This document shows, in pieces, positions 60,901 to 64,000 of a DNA stretch of 64,000 nucleotides. A program made the position numbers and the translations under genes. The stretch's first letter is position 1. Each line of letters begins with the position of its first letter. Origin of the DNA: Ischnura elegans (taxonomy: Eukaryota; Arthropoda; Insecta; Odonata; Coenagrionidae); contig NC_060252.1 in the NCBI RefSeq assembly GCF_921293095.1, forward strand, positions 81,674,866-81,738,865, read 5' to 3'. The notes beneath the pieces were generated by a model. It worked only from the letters and a program-made list of their open reading frames with translations, was not told the origin of the DNA and made no database searches.

Positions 60901-63072
60901 CGCATAGAAACATCTAGATAAATAATAAGTGATATTGACGTTATTATTGTCATTTAATACACAATTTACATGTATTCTATTTCGTATGTACTTGCATTAC
61001 TAACATTCTACGGAAGGCAACAGTACCAACCAATTTTCAATTGGCCCACTGGTTTCGAAGTTAGCAGAGGTTTGCGTTGTTTACAACAACTCCATTAATT
61101 TTAGTGGTATAAACAATTTGTTTTCAAAAAACTGCCAATAATAGATGTGGCTTCTTTATATCAAAACTTCAAGTTAAAGGAATGAAAACTACGGGAATGC
61201 CAAGCGCTCAAAGTTGGGCAACTTGATTTTACGCGCAAAAAACTGGTACTTTTTTGAGAAAAAATGAAGTACAGGAAAAAGTATTGAGACGAAGATTTTT
61301 TAAAGTACATGATACAACCTAGAAATAAATTCTCTTTCGTATGATTTTTGTTGCATTGAAATTGATTGCTTTGTTTAGATGCTAGAGCTCCTGAAAAAAT
61401 CGGGTATCTTGCTTTTTTTTACAGACAGTAGAAATATGAAGGCAATGGACTTATGAAAATTTAATATTTACACACAAATTTAATAGTTGGAATGAAAATT
61501 TACTGCCATGCTTACTAGGTCCTACCGAGGATTTGTTCTTTCCCTGAGGTCTCGAATGAGAGAATTTTTTTTTAATAAAATAACCTAATATTGTGACACA
61601 TGCAGCAATACAAAAATAAAACTTATGGGGCTCAAAAAATGTAGGGCTATTCCTCTTTAGTTCTTTAAATTCTGCTAAAGAAATAAATAATAATTAAACT
61701 AAGCCCAAAAATCAGTTAGTATCAACTGCAAATTTATGATTTAAAAAATGTGAATTTAACTAAATTAGGTGTGAAAAAAATGAAAAAGAGATAATGGTAT
61801 ACATAAAGTAATAATAATACGAATATCTAATTCATAAATATTGATAAAAAATAATGACATATACTTTCGTGGACTGCAAACTATGTATGAAAAATAGGGG
61901 GAGGTTTCCACACCATAGCTTCTGTTCCACAATTACTATCCACGAACGGTGCATATGGATCGAAAAAAGGAAGCCTGCTGAAGGCCGTACCCACAGTCCG
62001 AAGATTTGGGAGCAGGTATTAGATACGTACGAAGGTGGAGAAGTGGGCTCCCTGCCTGATTGGTAGAGTACGTCAATTGATGTGCTCTGCGCTGAATATG
62101 TTATTGATAAACCACTCACTGAGCAGAAAGTTTATTTAATTTATTAAAGTATTGCAATGGTCATGGTATGTACATGTAGCATTTTGCAAATTAGCCTGCC
62201 GAGATTGGACCTCCGTCCTGAATTGTCATTAGGGATTACTCCTTCTTATTCTATCAATAAATCCTATCGGTTTTCCTCACCCCCCTTAGCTTGCTTATAG
62301 TCTGCCTGGCGAGAGTTGTGCGATGAGAGGGCGAAAGGAGGGGCAGAGAAGATGTGCCAGCACGGTTTGCAGCCAATCGCGATACATTGTCACATGCATA
62401 TGACGCATCGTAACAAGCCTGAACCACCAATGCAAGACCTTTCTTCAAATAACTAAAATAAGAATTCTTCCGTTGATCCTTCACGCTCATCATCCCTTCT
62501 GGCTCATTTCTTCACGGAAGCCTTTGGTTTACAAGTGACGTTGGTACATATTTCCCTTTTTGACCTCGCAACCTCTCCTCCTACCCTGAACTAGACCCTT
62601 CTGCTGGTCATCGGACAACTCTCAGCAGCCGGACTGTAAATGTCTTCCTTCATGCAAATGCCTCTATCTTTTCTCATCCTCCTTTGTTGTTGTGATGTTT
62701 CTTTTCAATTCTGTATTTTTATGTGAATGTTACTTTGACAGCCTAATTGTTGTTTTGAATGAGTGACTTGTTCCGTACATGTTCACCGCATGTCTTATAA
62801 AATATTATTATGTGTCATATTACTATGACTCCAGGGGCTGTTACTCAGAAGCTCTCTCCTTATATGAGCAATCTGCACAAGATGGTAAAATGAACCCAGA
62901 ACTGAAAGCAACTTCTGAAGAAGATGAAAACCATTATCAGCAGTGCATTGGTGGGATTGCTAGATGCTCTATACGCTGTGGTGACATCAGGAAAGGTGTT
63001 TCCTTGGCTTCTGAAACAAATTCTCCTCCTCAATTGCGACGTGATTGTGCTGAGATTTTGGAAGGGCTAAAG
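15965..63072 (+). CDS. WDR19: WDR19 / IFT144 orthologue, exons 1-17 (3-prime part beyond the window)
   Basis: Intraflagellar transport protein 144, a large subunit of IFT complex A, which drives retrograde transport and membrane-protein entry in cilia. Exons: 15965-15979, 16069-16223, 16368-16474, 16635-16758, 19273-19483, 25600-25712, 37854-38027, 41877-42219, 43201-43467, 44914-45036, 48055-48204, 50584-50731, 50898-51111, 51358-51455, 56083-56213, 60506-60657 and 62835-63072. All introns are GT..AG and all phases agree, giving 921 codons without a stop. Residues 1 to about 600 are WD40 propellers ([44 protein letters not shown]). From about 700 on comes the TPR-like solenoid ([20 protein letters not shown]). 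Alignment with human WDR19 runs through the whole length by recall. Introns reach 12 kb and are filled with mobile DNA. The first exon is the weakest call. Confidence 0.93.
16069..16223 (+). CDS. WDR19: WDR19 exon 2
   Basis: Acceptor TTCTTCACAG, donor GTAAAC. Encodes the first propeller blade with [16 protein letters not shown] and [19 protein letters not shown], matching the start of IFT144. Confidence 0.92.
16368..16474 (+). CDS. WDR19: WDR19 exon 3
   Basis: Acceptor AATTTAG, donor GTAAAT. Encodes [20 protein letters not shown] and ends in LWDSNAEK. Confidence 0.95.
16635..16758 (+). CDS. WDR19: WDR19 exon 4
   Basis: Acceptor CTTGCAG, donor GTTAGT. Encodes [20 protein letters not shown] followed by [11 protein letters not shown], one of the best conserved stretches of the family. 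Confidence 0.95.
17587..17822 (-). pseudogene. Penelope-like element, shorter inverted copy of the endonuclease end
   Basis: The minus strand encodes [14 protein letters not shown] and the same following residues as the right copy, up to the identical stop after QSGPT. It begins within the domain, so the GIY-YIG motif itself is missing. Confidence 0.82.
17860..18175 (+). pseudogene. Penelope-like element, C-terminal GIY-YIG endonuclease fragment (right copy)
   Basis: Reads [20 protein letters not shown], then [36 protein letters not shown] and a stop after [17 protein letters not shown]-type motifs and the HCLxxGH-x-D segment are those of the GIY-YIG nuclease at the C-terminus of Penelope-like polyproteins. 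The reverse transcriptase part is absent. Confidence 0.82.
19273..19483 (+). CDS. WDR19: WDR19 exon 5
   Basis: Acceptor CATATTAG, donor GTAAGT. Encodes [20 protein letters not shown] and the blade ending in [14 protein letters not shown]. Confidence 0.95.
20256..20909. mobile_element. TIR element (MITE-like), about 650 bp
   Basis: The left end TAGGGTGGTTTCCTATT is matched at the right end by GGAAACTACCCTA (inverse). The interior has no open frame of note. The GC-richer interior, with GCGCGCAAAAACGCGACGCG near 20390, differs from the surrounding intron. Target duplication and superfamily were not resolved. Confidence 0.6.
20919..21440 (+). mobile_element. Tigger-like element fragment, related to 57998-59277
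   Basis: Starting at ACGGATAATCCAAACA, the sequence parallels 58040-58560 in the downstream element: GCAGTGACAAC-TGATTGTACTC, CCGAAAACCACGCA, GGATGCAGATCCGT and GGTTATAGGA-ACCAGGACTTA occur in the same order and spacing in both. The right end is not clear, and the terminal repeats are absent. Confidence 0.65.
22424..23839 (+). pseudogene. Non-LTR retrotransposon reverse transcriptase fragment, 5-prime truncated
   Basis: Reads [18 protein letters not shown], a stop at 22864-22866, then [39 protein letters not shown] and [22 protein letters not shown] motifs in canonical order of a Jockey/CR1-type LINE. The catalytic box reads YYADG instead of YADD, which removes an essential Asp. A second stop lies near 23606. 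The endonuclease domain is missing. It lies in WDR19 intron 5 in the sense orientation. Confidence 0.85.
24477..25382. mobile_element. Non-autonomous hAT element, 890 bp, with 8-bp target duplication
   Basis: The element spans 24485-25374. GTACAAAC flanks it at 24477-24484 and 25375-25382, the 8-bp duplication typical of hAT. The ends are TAGTGATGGGTCGATCA and (inverted) TAGTGATGGGCAAAGTCGAT, similar to many hAT terminal repeats. Both ends are rich in GATTGAATCA-type motifs. No transposase is encoded. Confidence 0.9.
25165..25290. repeat. Tandem repeat of about 27 bp inside the hAT element
   Basis: GAGTCTTTTCGATCTTGATT and variants recur about four to five times in a row (TTGAGTCTTTTCAATCATGA, TTGAGTCTTTTCGATCTTGA, TTGAGTCTTTTCGATCATAG). 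Confidence 0.85.
25600..25712 (+). CDS. WDR19: WDR19 exon 6
   Basis: Acceptor TTTTTTCAG, donor GTAAGT. Encodes [20 protein letters not shown] and [13 protein letters not shown]. Confidence 0.95.
26495..29321 (+). CDS. Harbinger transposase (HARBI1-type nuclease), three exons, third catalytic residue replaced
   Basis: Exons 26495-26709, 26797-27083 and 28762-29321 join in phase to 353 codons plus stop, close to the usual length of about 350. It starts [20 protein letters not shown]. Exon 2 has an HTH-like region ([16 protein letters not shown]) and the first catalytic Asp ([11 protein letters not shown]). Exon 3 has [25 protein letters not shown] and the second Asp ([16 protein letters not shown]). 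Where the family has Glu in the ERxFG motif, this copy reads [13 protein letters not shown] (GTA codon), so the DDE triad is broken. There is no frame break: either a recent point mutation in a formerly active copy, or a non-catalytic derivative. It shares the transposon with the Myb/SANT gene. Confidence 0.9.
27143..28761 (+). other. Intron 2 of the Harbinger transposase and inserted sequence
   Basis: This 1.7-kb intron is long for the family and probably holds inserted repeats. CAGTGGCATAACTAGGAATA near 28308 resembles the end of a common DNA-transposon repeat, but no second end was found. No coding region is recognisable. Confidence 0.4.
29440..30345 (+). pseudogene. Non-LTR reverse transcriptase C-terminal fragment (endonuclease-RT type)
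   Basis: From about 29483 the frame reads [19 protein letters not shown] and then the RT catalytic motif [16 protein letters not shown]. It continues to [48 protein letters not shown] and [20 protein letters not shown]. This is the C-terminal part of a widespread animal LINE protein family, possibly RTE/CR1-like. It is truncated on the 5-prime side but its reading frame is unbroken to the stop at 30258. It lies inside the Harbinger element. Confidence 0.85.
30264..30930. other. Non-coding stretch between two non-LTR fragments
   Basis: AT-rich sequence inside the Harbinger element; no gene or repeat boundary seen. Confidence 0.35.
30940..33275 (+). pseudogene. Non-LTR retrotransposon (LINE), 5-prime truncated, split by a MITE
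   Basis: RT motifs in order: [74 protein letters not shown] and [10 protein letters not shown] (intact YADD). The frame is interrupted at 31965-32416 by a Tigger-like MITE and resumes after it ([30 protein letters not shown], then a stop). Later segments ([30 protein letters not shown]) are in shifted frames. The 3-prime end carries AATAAATTTATTATTATT, a short ATT tail also seen in the element at 39556-41286, so the two belong to related families. Confidence 0.85.
31963..32418. mobile_element. Tigger/pogo-like MITE, 452 bp, inserted in the LINE
   Basis: TIRs CAGGCATCCCCCGAGTTACG (from 31965) and its inverse (to 32416) are perfect over at least 22 bp. They are flanked by TA on both sides (31963-31964, 32417-32418), as in Tc1/mariner-pogo insertions. 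CAGGCATCCCCCGAG resembles Tigger ends. No transposase is present. Confidence 0.9.
33276..33790. other. Non-coding AT-rich stretch
   Basis: No recognisable gene or repeat within the Harbinger element. Confidence 0.35.
33791..34094. repeat. Tandem duplication of a 157-bp unit
   Basis: The segment starting ATTTAGTACAAATCAGTCAT at 33791 is repeated from 33948 with about one visible difference (ATTGTGATATGG versus ATTGCGATATGG). The second copy ends shortly before 34095. It lies just downstream of the end of the Myb/SANT gene. Confidence 0.9.
34152..36321 (-). CDS. Harbinger Myb/SANT-like DNA-binding protein, six exons (242 aa)
   Basis: Exons in reading order: 36199-36321, 35849-36113, 35741-35778, 35541-35580, 34455-34496 and 34152-34372. 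All have GT..AG borders and compatible phases, giving 242 codons without a stop. The N-terminus ([20 protein letters not shown], then [20 protein letters not shown]) and [18 protein letters not shown] form a trihelix Myb/SANT-like domain (NAIF1/Harbinger type). A linker with [20 protein letters not shown] and an acidic stretch follow. The last exon is a charged coiled coil ([20 protein letters not shown]). In known Harbinger elements this partner binds the transposon ends and brings the transposase into the nucleus. The gene looks intact. Confidence 0.88.
35080..35106. repeat. Run of 27 G
   Basis: Uninterrupted poly-G on the + strand within an intron of the Myb/SANT gene. A second G-rich patch (GGGGGGAGGGGGG) lies near 35310, followed by a C-rich complement. 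Confidence 0.9.
36684..36880. mobile_element. Small TIR element (181 bp) with CAGTGGC ends and a 7/8 target duplication
   Basis: The element spans 36692-36872, with the left end CAGTGGCAGATAT and the inverse right end CAGTGGCGGATCCAGGAT. GTATGTAC (36684-36691) and GTATGTAA (36873-36880) flank it. It carries a run of 24 G at 36707-36730. The left flank copy is shared with the repeat on its left, so the two elements lie side by side on one target motif. Confidence 0.7.
36707..36730. repeat. Run of 24 G
   Basis: Uninterrupted poly-G inside the small CAGTGGC element. Confidence 0.9.
37854..38027 (+). CDS. WDR19: WDR19 exon 7
   Basis: Acceptor TTTTTCTAG, donor GTGAGT. Encodes [20 protein letters not shown] and ends in [10 protein letters not shown]. 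The preceding 12.1-kb intron holds the Harbinger complex. Confidence 0.95.
38870..39120. mobile_element. Hairpin insertion, Penelope-like ends, with 14-bp target duplication
   Basis: TATATCCATATATG lies at 38870-38883 and 39107-39120. Between them are two arms of about 80-90 bp in inverted order: ATTAAAAATAAGTCACAT with GGGTGTATGCCGCGTGTCGT, and GCGACCGACTGCTGGTC near the centre. The central arm end (CAGCAGTCGGTCGCGAAA, then CGTCGGGGCTA) resembles the 3-prime tail of Penelope-like elements (GAAACGTTGGGAACTA in the 17.4-kb copy). No coding part remains. Confidence 0.75.
39556..41286 (-). CDS. Non-LTR reverse transcriptase (576 aa), uninterrupted, 5-prime truncated element
   Basis: RT motifs in order: [78 protein letters not shown] and [14 protein letters not shown] (intact YADD). 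The thumb and C-terminal segment follow ([40 protein letters not shown]), with the stop at 39556. The AP endonuclease that precedes RT in this class is missing. The 3-prime flank holds an ATT microsatellite (39420-39440). It lies antisense in WDR19 intron 7. The intact frame suggests a recent insertion, but a truncated copy is not autonomous. Confidence 0.88.
   Translation of the reverse strand: MKSTSVNKNLRSIQFFARDKICTITIFTITPPLPTSPASSANLLHSPESSAFSIFIHPCTESDLQAIISTLANKNFSGPDHIPGRILYLSYRCIKEPLLFLINESLTQGIFPSSLKHSIINPLYKNKGCPNNLDNYRPIAKQNVLSKVFEKVFYNQLMSFLDKYALISSNQHGFRKNLSTTSALFHATDFILSSLDNNQKTVGIFYDFSKAFDFVDHSRLLRKLNYFGVRGIANKWLQSYLSNRTQAVSLSVNGSIYSSKSTSTTIGVPQGSILGPILFLIYINDLAHSLSNIPGSKVILYADDTNILLSSPTQNDIIMSSKNANDSILSWCTANKLILNTQKTHTVQFCGNSNVLESILIRLDKKSIENVSHTKFLGAYLCGNMSYEMNIDFLANKLSSICYLLRHLRNSVDLNILLTLYYGIFYSRMSYNIIFWGSSPHASKVFTLQKRAIRIIAKKPFDAPSKPIFKALNILPLPCVYLLSILIFVRYNLDLFMLNCDVHKYETRNCNNLHYHSIRTNRSKLGPRELGLRIYNKLPAHLKSIQSMESFKRKLKSFLHEKNYYSVNEYLFHSSY
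41360..41845. mobile_element. Inverted Penelope-like tail insertion with 15-bp target duplication
   Basis: TCTACCCTGAAGTTG lies at 41360-41374 and 41831-41845. Inside, inverted arms at about 41408-41515 and 41728-41823 share CTGCAT-TTCYGGGTTTC, GTTGGAGACAACAGTTTCTC and CTTCAGGTCGAAGTGC (given in the left orientation). The sequence CGACCTGAAGATACCTGCTG followed by GAAACTGTTGTCTCC is typical of the region after the endonuclease in Penelope-like elements. The right edge lies about 30 bp before WDR19 exon 8. Confidence 0.78.
41877..42219 (+). CDS. WDR19: WDR19 exon 8 with a lineage-specific charged insertion
   Basis: Acceptor CAATTTTCAG, donor GTAACA. Encodes the blade with [19 protein letters not shown]. 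Between the first strand and this motif lies a charged segment of about 30 residues ([19 protein letters not shown], then basic) not present in the human protein as I recall it. Confidence 0.93.
42220..43200 (+). other. WDR19 intron 8
   Basis: AT-rich; no gene, RNA or defined repeat recognised. Confidence 0.5.
43201..43467 (+). CDS. WDR19: WDR19 exon 9
   Basis: Acceptor TCAATTTTAG, donor GTGAGT. Encodes [20 protein letters not shown] followed by NRAWFYVL, a hallmark stretch of IFT144. Confidence 0.95.
43468..44913 (+). other. WDR19 intron 9
   Basis: AT-rich; no gene, RNA or defined repeat recognised. Confidence 0.5.
44914..45036 (+). CDS. WDR19: WDR19 exon 10
   Basis: Acceptor TTCTTTCAG, donor GTAAGT. 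Encodes [12 protein letters not shown] and [14 protein letters not shown]. Confidence 0.93.
45135..45458 (+). mobile_element. tRNA-derived SINE with 14-bp target duplication
   Basis: CTTGAGGTTAAAAC flanks the element at 45135-45148 and 45445-45458. The body (45149-45444) starts with a tRNA-like head: an A-box-like GGTGGCTAGAGTGTTGG near 45165 and the B box GGTTCAAATCC at 45203-45213. A GC-rich body follows. An (ATC)n microsatellite lies about 30 bp beyond the right flank (45486-45508). Confidence 0.85.
45486..45508. repeat. (ATC)n microsatellite
   Basis: Seven consecutive CAT units downstream of the SINE. Confidence 0.9.
45677..46466. mobile_element. Tigger/pogo-like element, 786 bp, TA target duplication
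   Basis: The left end CAGTGAGTCCTCGTTTAACG (from 45679) is matched by the inverse right end CAGTGAGTCCTCGTTCTACG (to 46464), flanked by TA. The interior repeats GACGTTA/GCGATAA motifs near both ends. There is no transposase frame. Confidence 0.88.
46467..48054 (+). other. Remainder of WDR19 intron 10
   Basis: No gene recognised. Several open frames of 60-130 codons lie here without recognisable domains, and I regard them as chance. Confidence 0.4.
48055..48204 (+). CDS. WDR19: WDR19 exon 11
   Basis: Acceptor TTGTTTTCAG, donor GTAGGT. Encodes [20 protein letters not shown] and the end of the blade ([13 protein letters not shown]). Confidence 0.95.
48445..48670. mobile_element. Small TIR element, 220 bp, CAGGGCTATTCC ends
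   Basis: The left end CAGGGCTATTCCCATTCTCG (48448) is matched by the inverse right end CAGGGCTATTCCGAAAAACG (to 48667). CAG flanks both sides, which may be a 3-bp target duplication. The interior repeats GGTCATA and ACCGCC motifs. The superfamily is uncertain. Confidence 0.7.
48671..50177 (+). other. Part of WDR19 intron 11
   Basis: AT-rich with no recognisable gene or repeat. Confidence 0.4.
50176..50353. mobile_element. Tigger/pogo-like MITE, 174 bp, TA target duplication
   Basis: The ends CAGTGAAACCTCGATTTTAC (50178) and inverse CAGTGAAACCTCTATTTTAC (to 50351) are flanked by TA. The interior alternates TTTTACA and TTTTGCA motifs. Confidence 0.88.
50584..50731 (+). CDS. WDR19: WDR19 exon 12
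   Basis: Acceptor TTATTCAG, donor GTGAGT. Encodes [20 protein letters not shown] and [20 protein letters not shown]. Confidence 0.95.
50898..51111 (+). CDS. WDR19: WDR19 exon 13
   Basis: Acceptor ATTATAAG (no long pyrimidine tract), donor GTGAGT. Encodes [19 protein letters not shown] and [13 protein letters not shown], the passage from the propellers to the solenoid. Confidence 0.93.
51358..51455 (+). CDS. WDR19: WDR19 exon 14
   Basis: Acceptor TTTTCTCAAG, donor GTATGT. Encodes [20 protein letters not shown], the first solenoid helices. Confidence 0.93.
52101..52388 (-). pseudogene. Fragment of the endonuclease-RT LINE family seen at 29440-30345
   Basis: The minus strand reads [40 protein letters not shown] and GEKRSLKE, clearly related to [13 protein letters not shown]...[14 protein letters not shown] of the other copy. 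Only this short segment remains, in WDR19 intron 14. Confidence 0.75.
52604..54570 (+). other. Part of WDR19 intron 14
   Basis: AT-rich with poly-T runs (for example near 53330-53348). No gene or defined repeat recognised. Confidence 0.4.
54571..54892. mobile_element. piggyBac-like MITE, about 320 bp
   Basis: The right end reads, inverted, TTAACACGTTGCGTATGGAT and the left end TTGACACGTTGCGTACCGG. TTAA at 54889-54892 and TTGA at 54571-54574 fit a TTAA duplication with one change on the left. Near the right end ATGACGAGAATCTTCGTCAT and ATGACGAGAATTCTCG form internal repeats, as often seen in piggyBac-type ends. Confidence 0.7.
54893..56082 (+). other. Last part of WDR19 intron 14
   Basis: No gene or defined repeat recognised; open frames are short. 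Confidence 0.4.
56083..56213 (+). CDS. WDR19: WDR19 exon 15
   Basis: Acceptor AATAATTTCAG, donor GTACTG. Encodes [20 protein letters not shown] and [17 protein letters not shown]. Confidence 0.95.
56214..57041 (+). other. First part of WDR19 intron 15
   Basis: No gene recognised. TACAGTGGAGCCCACTCATA at 56912 looks like one end of another Tigger-like repeat, without a matching second end before the next element. Confidence 0.4.
57040..57629. mobile_element. Tigger/pogo-like element, 586 bp, TA target duplication
   Basis: The ends CAGTGGAACCTCGATAAAAC (57042) and inverse CAATGGAACCTCGTTAAAGC (to 57627) are flanked by TA. Subterminal CGCTATAG, CGTTATAG and CGCTTTA motifs occur at both ends. 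A + frame of 131 codons inside has no recognisable domain. Confidence 0.88.
57996..59279. mobile_element. Tigger/pogo-like element, 1,280 bp, TA target duplication
   Basis: The ends CAGTGTACTCCCGATTATCC (57998) and inverse CAGCAGACTCCCGATTATCT (to 59277) are flanked by TA. Segment 58040-58560 is shared with the fragment at 20919-21440. The interior also contains a Penelope-like hairpin (58806-58950). No complete transposase frame is present. Confidence 0.85.
58806..58950. repeat. Inverted repeat resembling Penelope-like tails, inside the Tigger-like element
   Basis: GTTTTCCACCAGTTGATGTT and its inverse face each other around a spacer of about 50 bp. The left flank TTTTCCCGGCATATGAGGTG is close to TTTTTCCCGGCGTATGCTCT at the left end of the 17.4-kb Penelope-like insertion. 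No target duplication was found. Confidence 0.6.
59280..60505 (+). other. Last part of WDR19 intron 15
   Basis: No gene or defined repeat recognised. Confidence 0.4.
60506..60657 (+). CDS. WDR19: WDR19 exon 16
   Basis: Acceptor GATTGTTAG, donor GTGAGT. Encodes [20 protein letters not shown] and [23 protein letters not shown]-like helices. Confidence 0.96.
60706..61044. mobile_element. Inverted-repeat element with a possible 9-bp target duplication
   Basis: TTCAATTGG lies at 60706-60714 and 61036-61044. Inside, TGGTACTGTTGTCTTCCGTA near the left end is matched inverted by TGGTACTGTTGCCTTCCGTA at the right end, and ATGTTAGTAATGCA follows on both arms. A 9-bp duplication would fit a Mutator-like element, but the assignment is tentative. 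Confidence 0.65.
61045..62834 (+). other. Last part of WDR19 intron 16
   Basis: Variable base composition with a GC-richer part near 62250-62650 that may be an interspersed repeat. No boundaries or genes could be supported. Confidence 0.4.
62835..63072 (+). CDS. WDR19: WDR19 exon 17 (last exon in the window)
   Basis: Acceptor ATGACTCCAG, donor GTGTGT. Encodes [17 protein letters not shown] and [19 protein letters not shown]. The gene continues to the right; about one third of the protein is missing from the window. Confidence 0.95.
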
Positions 63073-63648
63073 GTGTGTTGAAATGTCTTCAATTTTCTCA
63101 TATTATGTGCTTTTAATAGATATCCAAAATTAATTCCTTTTCATATTATACAGCTCTTAAGGCATTCCTGTTGAATGATTCATCTTGTGAATAATTAACA
63201 ATGGATTTTCATGTTATTTAGTCTTTTTTTATTTTAGTGTGGTCATCAGGAATGTATATTAGGGCGCGGCTAAATAAACAGTAAGTGTCGGAATTGAATC
63301 TTATTAGCACGGAAAAGTTGCCTTTTTGTCGCCATGATTACAAAGAAAAAATTTTTGAAATAGGACCATATTTTCTGCTAGTTCATCTTATTGAAATTTC
63401 AAAAAATCATAAAAATATCACTTTTTCGAGACTTTAAAAAATGATGTGCATTGATTATATTGTTCAAAATTGATATTATGTTCCTTCTGGTTATGGTTCT
63501 TGGTCGAAATAAATATCTAGTAACCATTTTTTTATCTTTATAAAATGTCAATCAAAATCAATTAGTTTACTAGGTGAAAAGTAGCTATTATTCCTTGCAA
63601 TTCGATTTTACTTTTTCGTGCGAAAAATCTACAGAGAAAAAATCATTC

Positions 63649-63720
63649 GCCTTGACCGGGATTCGAACCCGGATCCCTCGATTTCCGGCCGAGTGCTTTA
63701 GCCAGTTAAGCTACCGAGGC
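63649..63720 (-). tRNA. tRNA-like sequence (probably pseudo-tRNA or SINE head)
   Basis: On the minus strand the 72 nt begin GCCTCGGTAGCTTAACTGGC and end with the T-arm B box GGTTCGAATCC and an acceptor strand TCAAGGC. The acceptor stem has one mismatch and one G-T pair. The anticodon stem-loop can be folded around CCGGAAA, which lacks the invariant U33, so the anticodon (GGA if read normally) is doubtful. There is no long variable arm. It is part of the inverted pair described next. Confidence 0.5.
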
Positions 63721-64000
63721 GTCATTCTTCCCTGTGGAAATTTGTGGACTATACCGGACATGGTGGTATGTGCATTGCGGGTGACTCCCGTAAAGTTATC
63801 ACCGTGGCTAGTCCCGGTATACTTAAATTCGTCAAGAGAGAACACCCCTTGTGTTCAAAGTTCGGACTTTACTCTCCGGCTGTGGCGCCATGCGCACGAT
63901 TTGGACTGCTTGTTGCATAATATGCTCGGCAGTCCATACCACCATGTCCGGTATAGTCCACAAATTTCCACAGGGAAGAATGACGCCTCGGTAGCTTAAC
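63705..64000. repeat. Inverted repeat pairing two tRNA-like sequences, cut by the window edge
   Basis: 63705-63770 is the exact or near-exact reverse complement of 63935-64000, with a spacer of 164 bp. The left arm starts inside the tRNA-like sequence. The right arm ends with GCCTCGGTAGCTTAAC, the start of a second tRNA-like copy on the + strand that continues beyond the window. Two tRNA-like units thus face away from a common centre. Confidence 0.85.

Noticed and set aside
63649..63720. Functional serine tRNA gene
   Set aside because: There is no long variable arm, the residue before the anticodon is not T, and the acceptor stem has a mismatch; it also belongs to an inverted repeat.

Overview
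The window is animal, most likely arthropod and probably insect, genomic DNA. It is AT-rich, its genes are split by GT..AG introns, and it carries a dense and varied load of transposable elements: copia, Ty3/gypsy, Penelope-like, non-LTR, Harbinger, hAT, Tigger/pogo-like, piggyBac-like and tRNA-derived SINEs. No species-diagnostic sequence was recognised.

The main host gene is the orthologue of WDR19/IFT144, a core subunit of the intraflagellar transport complex A of cilia. It runs on the + strand from about 15,965 to at least 63,072 and leaves the window on the right. Seventeen exons can be placed with consistent splice phases. They encode about 921 residues, roughly the first two thirds of the protein (the human protein is about 1,340 aa): the WD40 beta-propeller region and the start of the alpha-solenoid. 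The short first exon is the least certain. Most of the 47 kb is intron, and most of the recognisable intron content is mobile DNA.

Left part (1-15.9 kb). Positions 1-3.2 kb hold an unrecognised, broken minus-strand coding remnant. About 3.3-6.8 kb holds a hairpin repeat, a cluster of TATCGAT motifs, two exons of a BEN-domain gene interrupted by a perfect 78-bp palindrome, a damaged THAP-domain exon and a tandem array of units of about 270 bp. A complete copia element (minus strand, 7,175-11,587, 5-bp target duplication) follows, with several lesions in its reading frame. Next is a young, internally deleted Ty3/gypsy element (12,505-15,313) whose two LTRs differ at one site by eye. The 650 bp before the WDR19 start carry two TGACGTCA palindromes and a weak X-box-like half site.

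Introns of WDR19. Intron 4 holds a head-to-head Penelope-like insertion with a 15-bp target duplication. Intron 5 holds a TIR repeat, a Tigger-like fragment, a non-LTR fragment and an 890-bp hAT element. Intron 6 (12 kb) holds a nested structure: a repeat flanked by an 8-bp duplication, itself split by a 10.3-kb Harbinger transposon that keeps both of its genes (a transposase and a Myb/SANT-like protein, both with introns) and has in turn been invaded by two non-LTR elements and a Tigger-like MITE. Intron 7 holds two short Penelope-like hairpin insertions and a 576-codon non-LTR reverse transcriptase. Introns 10-16 hold a SINE, four Tigger-like elements, a piggyBac-like MITE and others. Intron 17 holds a tRNA-like sequence facing an inverted copy that is cut by the window edge.

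I see no undescribed gene system. The strongest oddities are the zero-spacer palindrome in the BEN exon, three inverted Penelope-like insertions sharing 14-15 bp target duplications, the two-gene Harbinger transposon whose transposase has lost its third catalytic acidic residue, and the tRNA-like inverted pair at the right edge.
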